64,000 nucleotides of DNA from Nageia nagi. Taxonomy: Eukaryota; Pinophyta. The position numbers and the translations under genes were made by a program. The stretch is taken from NCBI GenBank assembly GCA_050084985.1, contig JBITNC010000002.1, forward strand, positions 2,976,001 to 3,040,000. The letters run 5' to 3'. Below, one piece after another: positions 16,201-28,141 of this stretch; position 1 is the first letter of the stretch; each line of letters begins with the position of its first letter. A model generated the notes under the pieces. It worked only from the letters and a program-made list of their open reading frames with translations, was not told the origin of the DNA and made no database searches.

Positions 16201-16689
16201 TCTAGTGTTGCATAGCTTCATCATCCTTGCAAAAAATATCATGAGAAAATAACTTGCATGCATTTAAATGATATAGTGTGAACTTCTTATGCAACACACA
16301 TAATTTATTGAGGGGGGAGGCAAAAGGATGCATGCTTCATGTTGTACCCAAGCTTGATTATTTCTCTTTTGATAGCTCTTAGCTTTGTCATTTCTTCTCC
16401 ACTCTTTATTCTATGTGTTAATCGTTCAAACACAGAAAATGTATACATGCGATACATTTGTATCATTTGGAAAATTTTGCAATAAATGTATTGGATATAT
16501 TATGATGATCACTATTGAATTGAGGATCAAAACGGAGGGAGATTATATCTAATTTTTTCATGGCTACAATGCATACTTTCCAAGGAATTGGTATTTACTG
16601 CCTGCTTTCCATGCCTATTTTCTATATTTTTTTGGATAACTATTAACAAAATATGCATAAAATTAGGATAAAATAAACATGAAAGGTGT
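13261..16689. other. AT-rich DNA, no gene recognised
   Basis: Low-complexity ATGATG and TATA-rich stretches. No recognised gene, LTR end or regular array. Around 16045-16130 several TCGAT/GATCGAT words cluster (gatcgatcagtcgatcc and neighbours), a small dyad-rich patch of unknown meaning. Confidence 0.4.
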
Positions 16690-17292
16690 GAAGGTAAGAG
16701 ATGCTAATTGGTTTAGGTTCCTCAATGCCTTCCATATTATCCAAATAATATGAATTATACCCTAATTTACGCTTGATAACAAAGGGGCTTAACTAGCTTG
16801 GGGCGAACTTGTGATGCAACTGATGCTCTTACTCTGATATTTGTTGATTCTCTTTGAGGACCAGGTCACAAACTCAAAATCTTTAATTGATAAACTTGTA
16901 AGTTCTTAAGGGAATTAACTAATGGTCATACATGAGCGTTATTTGATCTAAAGCTTGTCATGCAACTTCATTAATGATGAATTCTTTGAGAGGTCAAGGA
17001 TGAGATCTCAATATCAAGGGGAATGATAACTTCTGCACATAGAACAATAAGAAAGGTGTAACATCCATAGGACATGCTAATCTCATAGGAATGCTTGATG
17101 ATTTTAAGCAAGATTTTGCATATGGTTTTATTCTTAACCTTAGCTTGATAATTTCTTTATAGAAAATAAGGGGTAGGAAATCACAAATTTCTTGAAGAGT
17201 CATTATGAGTAGTATGTTTAGAAATAAATATGCCAATTTGATGCCCAACAACTCCTTTGAATCTAGCTAATCTCATGAAAATATTACCCCAA
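16690..17292 (-). pseudogene. Ty3/gypsy integrase C-terminal fragment, decayed
   Basis: On the minus strand, pieces in different frames match the end of gypsy integrase: a segment like ATPF-L-VY-AEVIIPLDIEISSL near 17065-16985, then VCDLVLKENQ, KFAPS-LSPFVIKRKL, and YYLDNMEGIEEPKP near 16880-16700. In this family these are the region after the DDE core and the small beta-barrel DNA-binding end (GDLVLK...GPF/YVV/I...LADMEG). Stops and frameshifts occur throughout. No LTR belonging to it was identified. The copia element at 17298 inserted at its upstream side. Confidence 0.55.
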
Positions 17293-17297
17293 CTAAT

Positions 17298-17796
17298 TGA
17301 GAGAGTTTAACTATAAACTAAACAACTCTAGACTCCCAAAATCACATGAAAGCTCACAAGTAACATCTAAATAACTCAAAAAGCAATCTCACAAAGTAAA
17401 CTCAAGATATAAGTGGTTCCTCCAACTAGGAGTACATCCACTAACTAGATCTCACTTCTTAACAAATATGAACTCTTACAATCCTCCTAAACTTTTCTCC
17501 TAAAAACTATCTTATAGCATAGCTTTACTCCACAAATTGGTGTGTGATCACAAAGAGGGAGCCTTCTATTTATAGGTAAAAATCCCTCATTGGATCACCC
17601 TTTTATCCAAAGTGCAAAAGCATGACATGCACATCCTTTTACCCAAGGGGCATGCTCATGACATAGAGTGTAGGGTAAGTTACATTATCATATTCAATTA
17701 AATACTTAAGATATCAAATGATACCCTTAAGTATTAGTGAACTTACATAGAATATTATTACATAACCTTTACAATAATGCATTATACATTCCAACA
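17298..17796 (-). repeat. copia element 1, 3' LTR (499 bp)
   Basis: Plus-strand limits TGAGAGAGTT...CATTCCAACA. It matches 22485-22979 with scattered substitutions and small indels. A TATA-like CTATAAATAGA (minus sense) lies at 17565-17575. Confidence 0.95.
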
Positions 17797-17811
17797 TTCC
17801 CCCTTAACACA
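17797..17811 (-). other. Polypurine tract of copia element 1
   Basis: Minus strand TTAAGGGGGAA lies immediately before the 3' LTR, the expected primer for plus-strand DNA synthesis. Confidence 0.85.
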
Positions 17812-18579
17812 ATATTGGGATAGAACGAATAAGAGAGAAAGTAAGAGAGTTCTCCTCCAAACAGATACAACAGAGATGATAACTTTTTACATATTTGTGA
17901 AGTAAGAAAGATCTAGTTTAAGACTCACTATTTTGCCAAATACTATCATTAATCACAACTGGTTTCAATGTACATGAAGTAGTCATCCAACTGGAAGTCA
18001 TGAAGAGTCTCCAAGAGCCTACATACCTAAAGTTAGTAACCTGCAATCTCAAAGGAACCTACAAGTCATAAGGAGCTCAAATAACAAGATTAGTTAGATG
18101 CAACATATTCATATCAACAAGGATAGATGAATCACTCAAATGCCATCATGAACTGATTAATGTTGCACTATTAAGCCATCACGAAGATGCCAAGCCAAAA
18201 TTCATAATCACCTATTGTATATAAAATATGTGTTGATTATCATTACAAAATATAGCATGCACATACAAGTTACTCACATATGGATAACTAAATAGTGCCA
18301 AAAGACACATAAGAGTTTTTGCTCTAAAAATTTGTACAAGTTTCTCATGCAAAGCGAACTTACCACAAAGGTGTACAACAAAATCAACACTATACAGTAC
18401 AAAATCCTCTTAGGCGTGAAGTTGTCATCACAAACATGAATTCAATATAAGAATTCAAACTTCACTTCCCCTTGAGGGCAACTTCACCAACCTAATAACA
18501 TCCCTAAGCTTACAGAACTGAGCTTTCGAGAGGGGCTTGGTGAACAAATCAGTGAAGTTCAAGGTGGATGGACAATACT

Positions 18580-19857
18580 TTAGGTGTATGATGCCATCAA
18601 GAACCTTCTCCCTAAGATTTGCACATGTTTTGTTCTCTGATGGAACATAGGATTCTTAGCCAAAGAAATAGCCAACTGATTGTTTGAAGAAATCAAAGAT
18701 AAGCCACCTTGCTTATACTCAATTTCTTTTATAAGATACCTTAGCCAAATAGCTTCCTGGACTGCAATAGACATAGCATGATATTCAACTTCTATGGTGG
18801 AAAGAGAAATAGTAGGTTGCTTCTTAGAAGCCCAAGATATAGCATCTGAACCAATGCTAAACACATATGCAAAGGTTGATTTATTATCATCTCTATCTCC
18901 CCCATAGTTAGAATCTAAGAATCTAAAGAGAACAAACAAGGGTAACTTAGAATAATTGAAAGCAAGATCCTTAGTCCTTGCAACATACCTCAAGCTTTGT
19001 TTAACAACATTGAGATGCTCTACATATGGTTTCTGCATGAATCAAGCCATTTGATTCACTGCAAAGGCAATATCTAGCTTGGAAATAGTCAAATACAAAA
19101 GATTACCAATTAATTATCTGTAAGCTATAGCATTAGCTAATAGAGAGTTGGATCTCAAAGAAATAATGATTCTAGGAGAAACTAAGATCACAACATATCT
19201 ATAATATTCCATTTGAAACTTCTGCATGATGTCTAATATATACTTAGATTGATCGAGATAAGTACAATCCTTGTATTGATACACTTGCATTCCAAGATAG
19301 TAGTGCAAGAGACCAAGATCAGTCATTTCAAACGTTATGTGAAGTTTGGATATGCACTCTTGATTGATTTCATCATTATTCTCAGTTATCAGAAGATCAT
19401 CTACATAAAGGAGAATCAAGACCACATCTTTCACCTGATTGAGCACATATAGATCGGAGTCAGAAAAACACTTCAAGAAAATAGTTTTTGCAAAATACCT
19501 TAAAATTTTCTTATACCAAGCTCTAGGTGCTTACTTAAGTCCATATAATGACTTCTTTAACTTACACATAAAAGACTCTTTGCCTTCTATAATGAACCCT
19601 TCTGATTGATTCATAAAGATTTCCAAATCTAAGTCACCATTGAGAAATGCACTCTTGACATCAATTTGAAAAACTTTCCATCCTTGAGCTATAGAAAAAG
19701 TAAGGATAATTCTCATAGTAGGCATCTTTTGAGCAAAACCTTTGGCTACTAACTTTGCCTTGTATTTCTCAATATATCCAACAGAATTGAACTTGACCTT
19801 GTAGATCCACTTATTACCAATCACATTCTTCTCATTGGGATAAGGAACAAATCCCAA
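18580..19857 (-). pseudogene. copia element 1 reverse transcriptase-RNase H, broken
   Basis: RT begins near 19857 with WIYKVKFNS and KYKAKLVAKGFAQ, followed by QIDVKSAFLNGDL, and has an intact active-site motif YVDDLLIT (about 19400-19377). FEMTDLGLLHYYLGMQV follows. RNase H (18580-19038) shows NYGGDRDDNKSTFAYVF, ISWASKKQPTISLSTIEVEYHAM and TKHVQ, typical of copia. The region is split into several frames with stops (near 19530, 19480 and 19110), so RT and RNase H are not continuous. In the family this part copies RNA into DNA and removes the RNA strand. Confidence 0.9.
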
Positions 19858-19925
19858 GTTTCATTTTTCATAAGTGCCTCATACTCCACTTTCATGGCTT
19901 CCATCCAGCACTCATGCTTAGAAGC

Positions 19926-21400
19926 TTATTTGAAGGTTGAGGGCTCATGCTTGTTATCAATCTTGAGAAATAAGAATTTGTTCAAGGTCATGCTCCTTAT
20001 TACCCTTTGAGTTGGAGAGATTTGATCTTGAGGTGACTTGTCTACATCAATATCTAACAAGCTAGATGCAATTGAAGAGTCCTCTGGATCATTAACATCT
20101 TCATTAGAAGCAAATTCTTTAGGAAGTTCATTGAACTTTACATCCCTAGAAACAAACATAGCTTTGAAGGATGGAGAGTAGAGCCTTGAGCCTCTATGCT
20201 GACTAGCATAACCCATAAAGATGCACTTTTCAAATCTTTTGTCCAACTTTTTCCTTTTCTCAAAAATTATGTAGGAGAATGATTCACAACCAAACACTCT
20301 AAGGTGAGAAATGTTAGGTTTTCTTCTTGAACATGCCTCAAAAGGAGTTTTACCTGAATGACTTTTGTAAGACACCTATTTAAGGTTTAAATAGCAGTGC
20401 TCGCAACTTCACCCTAGAAGAAACTAGAAAGATTACCCAACATGCATCTAGCCATTTCCATAATTATTTTATTTTTTCTTTCAGCAAAACCATTTTGCTA
20501 ATGAGTGTAAAGAATCATAAATTGCCTTTTGATTCCATACTTAGCATAATAGTCATTGAAATCATTGCTATTGTATTCTCTCCCATTATATGATCTCAAC
20601 ATCTTGATTTTAAGGTTAGTATGATTCTCAACAAAGGACTTAAAAAACCTTAAAACTCTCAAAGGTTTGATCTTTGTGCTCAAGTAGATACCCAAAGGTC
20701 ATTCTACTAAAGTCATCAATGAAGGTCAAGATGTAAGATGTTCTTCCAAGCAACTTAGTCTGAAATAGACCCATCAAATTTGAATGCACAAGTTGAAGAG
20801 GTTGAGATGCTCTAGTTGCTTTATCTTTTTTTCAAACTTTTGTCTATGCATCTTGCCAAGAATGCACTTCTTGCATAAACTAATGGAAGGATAAATTGAA
20901 GATAAACCTTCCACAAGTTCTTGGTCTTTCATAACTTAATACTCTTATGGTTAAGGTGTCCTAAATGTTGGTGCCAAAGATTGCCTTTAGAACACACACT
21001 TGAAGCAAGACACATATTTGATAGAACTTAATCCACAATGTAGAGGTTATCTTTCATTGATCCTTTAACCAAAGTGGCAAGTCCTTTCTTAATGCATCAG
21101 GATTAAAAGTCGAACTCAAAAGAGTACCTTTTTCTAGCAACTTGGATCATAGAGAGAAGGTTCATGCTAAGCTTAGGAACATAGAGAATGTTATCAAGAA
21201 CCTTTCCATGAATCAACACACTCCTAATTCCTTGGACTTCAAGGGTAGACTTATCACCTTTTACAACTACATCTTTTCTATACTTGTGAAAGTTATCAAA
21301 CTTATCCTTTTCAAAGCATAGGTGATTAGTGTAACCAGAGTCAATAATCTAATCAAATGAAAAAGTGCAATACATGGAGTAGAGCGTTATAGTTAAACCA
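19926..21400 (-). pseudogene. copia element 1 protease and integrase, broken
   Basis: The aspartic protease motif DSGYTNHLC is at about 21342-21316, preceded by a TAG where copia elements usually have Trp. The integrase zinc-binding region shows LWHQHLGHLNHKS and later CKKC. The catalytic core has HSNLMGL at about 20786: the usual first catalytic Asp is Asn (codon at 20778-20780). FIDDFSRMTF keeps the second Asp and NGREYNSNDF keeps the Glu. The C-terminal part (19926-20375) has KTPFEACSRRKPNISHLRVFG and the GYASQHRGSRLY stretch typical of copia. Several stops and frameshifts interrupt it. Confidence 0.88.
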
Positions 21401-21402
21401 AC

Positions 21403-22387
21403 TTGAATATTTTTCTTTCCTTTGAAGTTATTTACATTTCCATTACCTTTGTTCTTTTCCTCTCTTTTATTTTTGTAGCAATCAACTTCTTTGTGACCTT
21501 GGATACCATAATAGTTACAATTACCATAAAACTTTTTCTTAGAATATGGATTGTTTTCTTTGCCTTTTTCATCTCTTTGCTTGAAGTGGTTATTGTTGTC
21601 ATTATTCCTATTGCTATTGTTATTGTTGCCATTGTTCCTATTGATATTATTGCCATTATTCCTATTGTTATTGCTACCATTGCCTCTTTTCTCAAACCTT
21701 TTGGAGGAAGAAGGATAAGGTTTTTTTGATGGTTGAACTTCTTCTTAAAAGGAGTTTTGTTGCTCCAAGAGCAACATTATTATCCTTAGAAGAAGAAATC
21801 AACACCTTTTTGTTAAGGGTTTTCTCATGCTTCAAAATAAGCCTAGAAAGGTTCTCAAGGGAGAAGACTTCTTCTTCATCATCAAGCTTTGTTTCCATAA
21901 CCATCATAAAGTTTTCAAACTTTGAAAACAGGCTTTGAAAAATAATCAAGACCATGAACTCATCATTGATCCAATTGCACCCACAAGCAATAAGTTGGGT
22001 CTTTATGTCAATGATTTTATTCAAGTAGATAGCCACATTTTCATCTTCCCCTTGACAAGATTGAAGTAGCTTTTGGAGAATGGTAAACCTTCTTGAAAAC
22101 TTTGAACCAAGGTATATTTGCTTAAGCTTATCTCAAGCTTGCTTTGCTGAGGTTGAAGAGGAAATCATTAGGAGCACATCATCTAAAATTGCATGGAAGA
22201 TCATGGAGGTTGCCAACTCATTCTTCGTGTTGTAAGCCTCTAGTGCCTTCTCATTTATAGGAGGTATAATGTTCTCATTCACTATTTTCCAAAGTTTCCT
22301 TTTCTACAACTTAGCTCTCATCTGAGGTTCCCAAATCCCAAATTTGGGACCATCAAGAATGTGTTTGGGTGAAAAGGAGTCTCCCAT
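21403..22387 (-). pseudogene. copia element 1 gag, broken
   Basis: The likely start is the ATG at 22387 (MGDSFSPKHIL), followed by FGIWEPQMRAKL, the N-terminal motif of copia gag proteins. Further on NELATSMIFHAI, KLLQSCQGEDENVAIYLNKI and LIACGCNWINDEFMVLIIF match the UBN2-type gag domain. Its end has an Asn/Gly/Arg-rich linker (about 21690-21575) and a CCHC zinc knuckle CNYYGIQGHKEVDC in which the second Cys is Tyr (codon 21507-21509). A frameshift lies near 21700 and in-frame stops occur near 22300 and 22130. Gag packages the element RNA. Confidence 0.85.
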
Positions 22388-22469
22388 TTGCTTAACAAAG
22401 AAGTGTAGGGTGAGGAATGAAGACCTCCAATATGAAAAGCTTCCACACTAAGAAGAAGAGCTTCCACTA

Positions 22470-22483
22470 AGCTCTGATATCAA
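22470..22483 (-). other. Primer-binding site of copia element 1
   Basis: Minus strand TTGATATCAGAGCTT lies next to the 5' LTR, a slightly decayed match to TGGTATCAGAGC, the complement of the initiator-Met tRNA end. Confidence 0.8.
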
Positions 22484-22484
22484 T

Positions 22485-22979
22485 TGAGAGAGTTGAACTA
22501 TAAACTAAACAACTCTAAACTTCCAAGATCATATGAAAGCTCACAAGTAACATCTAACTAACTCACAAAACAATCTCACAAAGATAACTCAAGATGTAAG
22601 TGATTCCTCCAACTAGGAGTACATCCACTAACTAGATCTCACTTAACAAATATGAAATCTTACAATCCTCCTAAACTTTTCTTCTAAACATTAGCATGTA
22701 GCATAGCTTTACTCCATAAATTGATGTGTGATCACAAGAGAGAGCCTTCTATTTATAGGCAAAAATCCCTCTTTGGATCACCCTTTTATCCAAAGTGCAA
22801 AAGCATGACATGCACATCCTTTTACCCAAGGGGCATGCTCATGACATGGAGTGTAGGACAAGTTACATTATCATATTCACTAAAATACTTAAGGTATCAA
22901 ATGATACCCTTAAGTATCAGTGAATTTACATAGAATATTATTACATAACCTTTACAATAATGCATTATACATTCCAACA
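22485..22979 (-). repeat. copia element 1, 5' LTR (495 bp)
   Basis: It has the same ends as the 3' LTR. The TATA box CTATAAATAGA (minus sense) is at 22749-22759 and is the probable promoter of the element. The flanking CTAAT at 22980-22984 completes the target-site duplication. Confidence 0.95.
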
Positions 22980-22984
22980 CTAAT

Positions 22985-24971
22985 AAATCAAAGGTATGAT
23001 TTCATATTACCTTATTCTATTTCAATCTGTTTAGCTTGTATCTCCAATAATTTGTGTTGTGGGCCTCCTTTTTACAGTTAAAAGGAGCCCACTTGGCCCA
23101 AAAGGTAAACCGATGTCATTAACCAAGAGTGAAAATCCATGAGAATGAAGAATGATAATGTTATACCACAACCAAATCTGTAATAATGATACATGAATTA
23201 TTTTCTTTTCCTCTTTGCTAGTAAAGAAGAAAATATTATGATATAATTATCCTATTATGGTTGATCCCATACATAACACTCTTGCTTTGGAATACTATAT
23301 TTGATGATGTGTGCCATGCCATTAGGAAACGTCTCATTACTCTTATTTCGATAAATAATAGACAACAAGATAACGATCAACATTAAAAGAATACATGAAT
23401 CCCTCAAGAGGAATTGCACATGTAATAATGGAAAGTCCCCATTTTTACTGAAATTGTAAATAATGTTAAATTTTATCTAAGTGTTGGATGTTTGTCCTCT
23501 ATAAGGAGATAGTAATGTTTTAGGGTGTTTAGATGTAGTTTATTGTGTTTAGAAGGTGTTGTTATGTCATATTTTAAATAAAGTGTGTTAGGGGTGTTAG
23601 CTAAATGTTTAGAAGTATTTTTAAATAAAAAAAATAAAAGATTCCAATTTAACATGTGTTTAAAAGGTTCTTAAGTGGATGTGGGACTTCCTCATGTTTA
23701 AGAGGATCTAAAGGTAATATTTTCACCCAAAAGAGGGGAATTGCATCTTGTGGTTGAGATTTAATCTCCAATTAGGGTTACTTGTCTATATATGTTATTA
23801 TGATTTTGTTTGCAATGACATCTTGGATCATTTTCATTATCTTGGAGATTATTGTGGAATCAATATCTTTTCCTTCTATGGAAGATGAGATGCAAAAGTG
23901 GACACCTTAGAAGAAGGCAAACCTCTTGGTAGTAAACTTAAGGAAGACCATCCTTGAGTTTTAGGGGTAAATCCATTTAGGGTTTACATTTGTGCTTTCA
24001 TTATGGAGTTTCAGTTTTAGATCTAACGGAGTCAACTCTATAAGAGAGGGAAACCCTAGAGGACTAAAACCCTCTAAAGGCTTGAGGAATAAAATTGTTG
24101 AGCTTTCCTTTTGTGGTGGGTCCAACTCAGGTTAACAATTATGAATCATTTTTTAGAAGAAGATATTTTTTACATTCAGATATAAAGGTGGAAAGATCAT
24201 GGACAACTTTATGCTTTAGATCTAAGGGAGACATCCAACTTGTCTTTGAGCAAATCTATTTTAGATTTCAGGGTTTCAACCTAACAAAGAACTAAATGTC
24301 CAAGTTTTAAGGTTGTTTTTGAGCATCTTTAATCCAAATTTGGCATCAAGAGGGGGATATCGAGCCTGGGTACATTGTTTTGCATTCAAATTTGAGATCT
24401 CAATCCCCATTTATAACATCCAGACCTAGAAGCAATATTTGTTGTTTTGTAGAATGTTTTGTTATCTATTAAGTGCATAATATCATATTTATTTTGATAT
24501 GAATTTGTATTGAAAAAACTCCATATCAATAAAGATGATATTGTCTTTGATTTGCAAATTTATTTGCTAAATAGATAGGGTTTTTCTATAAAAATTGAAA
24601 CCAAATTTTTAGGATTTTGATATTGTCATATTTTTGGCTATTTCTGGTTGGGTTTACTACAAACAACCAAATAGAAACCACACTTCTCATGGTTGTATTA
24701 TGTTAATATTGTTAAGTATCATGCCAACTTTACTCCCTTTTTGATGTATTTGGCTCTAAATACACTAGCTTATAACAATCATATTGTCATGATACAATAA
24801 AAATCCTCCTAGATAAATGCCATCTCTCAAGTAGGTAAGTGAAATGCACTTATATCAAGATTCCATCTCTCAACCAATTAAATCAACTAGGAATAATTTG
24901 GAATTAAACATGCCATTTGTAACATTGGAAACAAAGAAATAATCTCCAAAATACCAATTGCATCAAGAGTC
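22985..24971. other. AT-rich DNA, no gene recognised
   Basis: The left part should continue the host sequence of the copia insertion but no clear gypsy motif was found. Stretches such as tttagggtttacatttg near 23975 resemble parts of the LTR-like unit at 29543-30535, so a very old LTR remnant is possible, but I could not define ends. Confidence 0.35.
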
Positions 24972-25208
24972 AACTCATATCAAAGCATGGTTTAAATAAT
25001 AGTAATTTGTATGCTTGCATGGAAAATCAATAACCACATCCATAAAACATATAACAAATGGAAATAGGTTTTTTAGTGCACTTTGGGCCCCCTCATATCA
25101 ATGCATAGCCTCAATAATAGTAATTTGTACGTTTGCATGGAAAATCAATACCCAAATCCATAAAAAATATAGTGAATGGAAATAGGTTTTTTAGTGGACT
25201 TTAGGCCC
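24972..25208. repeat. Two-copy tandem duplication, period ~118 bp
   Basis: The segment ending gaaataggttttttagtg recurs 118 bp later (25061 and 25179), with matching upstream sequence (aataatagtaatttgtatg, gcatggaaaatcaata). The copies differ at roughly a dozen positions. Confidence 0.85.
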
Positions 25209-26679
25209 CCTTAGGCATTTTGTACATTTAGTCTTAGAATGAAGGTTTTTTAGGCTTCACAATCTAAGTCGTTAACATTCTAGGTTATACAACCTAGAAC
25301 ATGAGCAATTTAGGGTCCATTACAAAGTAATGCACAAGCTCCAAAATTCACACTAAAATGTGTTGTTCTGTTTAACCCTTTCTATGTAACAAAAGTAATT
25401 TTTTTTAGGAAAAATGATCCTAAAACAATATAAATAATTTCTAAAACCCTAACTAAAAATACAAAAAAATCAACTTAAAGCACAATCTCTTGGCAATCCT
25501 CAAATAAGATCATCTTTCCTCTTTAATATGATAATTATATTTTGTCCCATATTAGTAGCTATACATTTCTCTCTCAAAGTTGATGAATATTGTTATAATA
25601 AGAAGAAAATAAAACCTCTAAGTAATCCATGAAATTCAACAATATTAGGTATGTGCCACACTCCTATATCTATTCTACACTCTCCTTTCTCTCTATAAGT
25701 TTATTTCGCAAATGAATGCTTAGTCCTTTTTTATCTTCCCTTTTTATAAAATTTTCTTGGATGATATTTTAGATATTTAATATATCTTTTAATTAGTTTA
25801 TGAGCTTCAACATTAAAATCTACAGTTTTGAGAATGAATTTCAGAAGTAGAACATGTTGCGAGCATCTTTAGCTTATCATATACAAATTTTGCACCTAAG
25901 TTCCAAAATGCCAGCATTATGAATTTTAATTTTTCATAGTTCCATCTCAATTTATGTTATGTATTGCAACCAAAACTCATCATCAGTTTTATGCATGATC
26001 ATTTTTATATTGTACTAATAATTTTGGATTTACATTTTGTCAAAAAGCACTTCAATCTTGTAGGATTATCAACTAGAACATGATGAGGGAAACTTAAAAT
26101 CATCTAGCAATAATATCAATTTTATTATATAAATTATAATTTGATTTATGAAATACCATGAATTATCATACTCTAAACTAATCGAGCAAGTTTGCATCTC
26201 ATCATGAATATCAACATTTGATACGGTGAGATAATTTCAATTGATATCAATTTTTTGTCTCTTTTTGTAATATAGGTCTTCACATGGAACACAAAGTAAA
26301 AGGAGCAACAAATACCATTCACTGTGCTTTGAAAGAACATGCTCATCCAAGCTTTGGCCTATCCTTTTCAACCCTTGGGATAAGGATAGATCTAAAACTA
26401 TATAATGACAAGTTTGATCATTATGTGTTTTTTAAAATCCAATTTCTTTTTCCCTAACACCTTCTTATAGAATTTTAGCAAGGGAGATTACAAAAAACTT
26501 TATCAATATCTATATCCCTAATATTTTGGGGCATGTGATTTCAAATTCCTTCCTTCAACCAACATCCCTAAAAAGGCTAAATTGTAAACACTTTAATTTA
26601 CATTTGAGTTTTGTAAATGATTTTATTTAAGTGTTTTATTTGATTTATGTAATATGTCAATTTTGGGACTACTTAAGGC
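25209..26679. other. AT-rich DNA, no gene recognised
   Basis: No recognised coding or repeat structure. Confidence 0.4.
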
Positions 26680-26684
26680 TATTT

Positions 26685-28136
26685 TGTAACATCCCCTTTT
26701 GAAAAAAAATAAGTAAATTTGGTATGCTAGGTGTTCCCTTTGTAAATATTTTGTTTTTGCATTATTAGTGACTTGGGATAGAAAAGTAATGGTCCATTGG
26801 ACCCACAATGTGATCCCCAAAGAGGGACGGTTTCCTCCTAAGCTTAGGATGAGTTATTTTATTATTATTTATATACTTGGAGATCCTAAAGATTGATTGT
26901 GGGAATCCCAAGTCTTGCATGACACCTAGGATGACACATTAGCATGGATAGTCACTTATAATACCAACATTGGACTTGGGGAGCATTATTATACTTGTAC
27001 ATTTGTGCCACCCTTGAGGAGACTCCTAAACCATCACATTGGCCCTTGAGGACATCGATACGGCACCCACATTGGGCATGTATGACCCATAGACACCCAC
27101 TTTGGGCATGTATGATCCCTAGACATCCACGTTGGGCATGTATGACCTCTAAACACCCACATTGGGCATGCATGACTCCTAGACACCCACAATGGGCATG
27201 CATGACCCCTAGACGCCCACATTGGGCATGTATGACTCCTAGACACCCATGTTGGGCATGTACGACCCCTAGATGCCCACATTGGGCATGTATGAATCCT
27301 AGACACCCATGTTGTACATTTGGAGGATGAGTGATGACTTCTAGGTGAGATCCAAATGTGAAAAATGTTATATAAGGCATTGGAGCATCATTGCAGACAT
27401 ATGTTGATTTTGATATAGAAACCCCTTCTCTTCAGAGTTACCAAAGACTTGGCAACGTTAAGCACCCTTGTACGTGTAGACTAGGGAGAGTCGAAGAGGC
27501 TTGGAACATCTTTTGACTAGCGGTTGAGGTGATTGTTCGTGCTACGAGGTTGCCCTACCCTAAGGCATCCATAGCAACCAATATCTTTGAATCCATCTAG
27601 TGACATTCCAAAATTGCACTTGTTCTCTTCATCGGGAGTTATCCTACGAAGAAGCCCTTCAATGAGGTGTCCACAGATTTCGTAGAGTGTGATTGTTCTG
27701 TAACATATCTGCATTAGTTATTCAATTTGCACATTGGTGTGCCCTAGTTGGCTCCTTGGAGTCCAATGTTGAGCCCTTGAGGGCTTGGTATTGCTTTGTA
27801 CTTATTATTTCTCCATTAATTGAGCCTTGGCGTGTTTGATCTCCATTTCTTGTCTCATTGTGGTGTGCGTTTGATAATATCTTGTTTCTCTTGGTGTGAC
27901 ATCATGTTTTGGGGATTATTTATGATGCCTTTTGCATGATTTGTGGATGCCTTAGTGCAATGTTGAGCATTTGAGGTATTTTCTAGCTAAGGAAGTGCAA
28001 TGTTGGCATTTCTGGCATATTGTGTTACTTGTTTGATGCCCTAAATTAGTTCATGGCATGCCTACGATCATAATTTGATATTCATTATTTATTGTTTGGC
28101 TAATATTTGTGTTTTAGAATTATTTGGGATTTTACA
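26685..28136 (+). mobile_element. Solo LTR of the B/C gypsy superfamily (1452 bp)
   Basis: Ends are TGTAACATCCCC... and ...GGGATTTTACA. The flanking 5-bp repeats TATTT (26680-26684 and 28137-28141) are a perfect target-site duplication, and no primer-binding site or purine tract adjoins, so this is a solo LTR left by LTR-LTR recombination. It shares a block with the LTRs of elements B and C (reverse complement): GCCCTAGTTGGCTCCTTGGA near 27741, and agcccttgagggct at 27772-27785. A TATA candidate TTATATAAGGCATTGG lies near 27370, followed by a segment also present in the LTR of element C. Confidence 0.93.
27061..27320. repeat. Nine-unit 30-bp tandem array in solo LTR
   Basis: Units agacacccacattgggcatg plus tatgacccct start every 30 bp from 27061 to 27301 with no indels in register. 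Because 30 is a multiple of three, overlapping open frames appear on both strands across it. They are not genes. Confidence 0.97.
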
Positions 28137-28141
28137 TATTT

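Larger units (their letters stand above)
17298..22979 (-). mobile_element. Complete but inactivated Ty1/copia element, minus strand
   Basis: Two near-identical LTRs (17298-17796 and 22485-22979) with TG...CA ends flank a 4.7-kb interior. Direct repeats CTAAT at 17293-17297 and 22980-22984 are a perfect 5-bp target-site duplication. A purine tract (TTAAGGGGGAA) abuts the 3' LTR, and a primer-binding site (ATATCAGAGC) follows the 5' LTR. On the minus strand the order is gag, protease, integrase, RT, RNase H, which defines Ty1/copia. Every domain carries stops or frameshifts, so the copy cannot encode a working polyprotein. Confidence 0.95.

Noticed and set aside
21403-21729. 108-codon hydrophobic plus-strand frame resembling a membrane protein
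   Set aside because: It is the complement of the Asn-rich gag linker and zinc knuckle of copia element 1.
27061-27320. CRISPR-like regular repeat
   Set aside because: Units are contiguous with no spacers, and the context is a plant LTR.
26952-27380. Long open frames on both strands
   Set aside because: Both come from nine in-phase 30-bp repeats inside a solo LTR.
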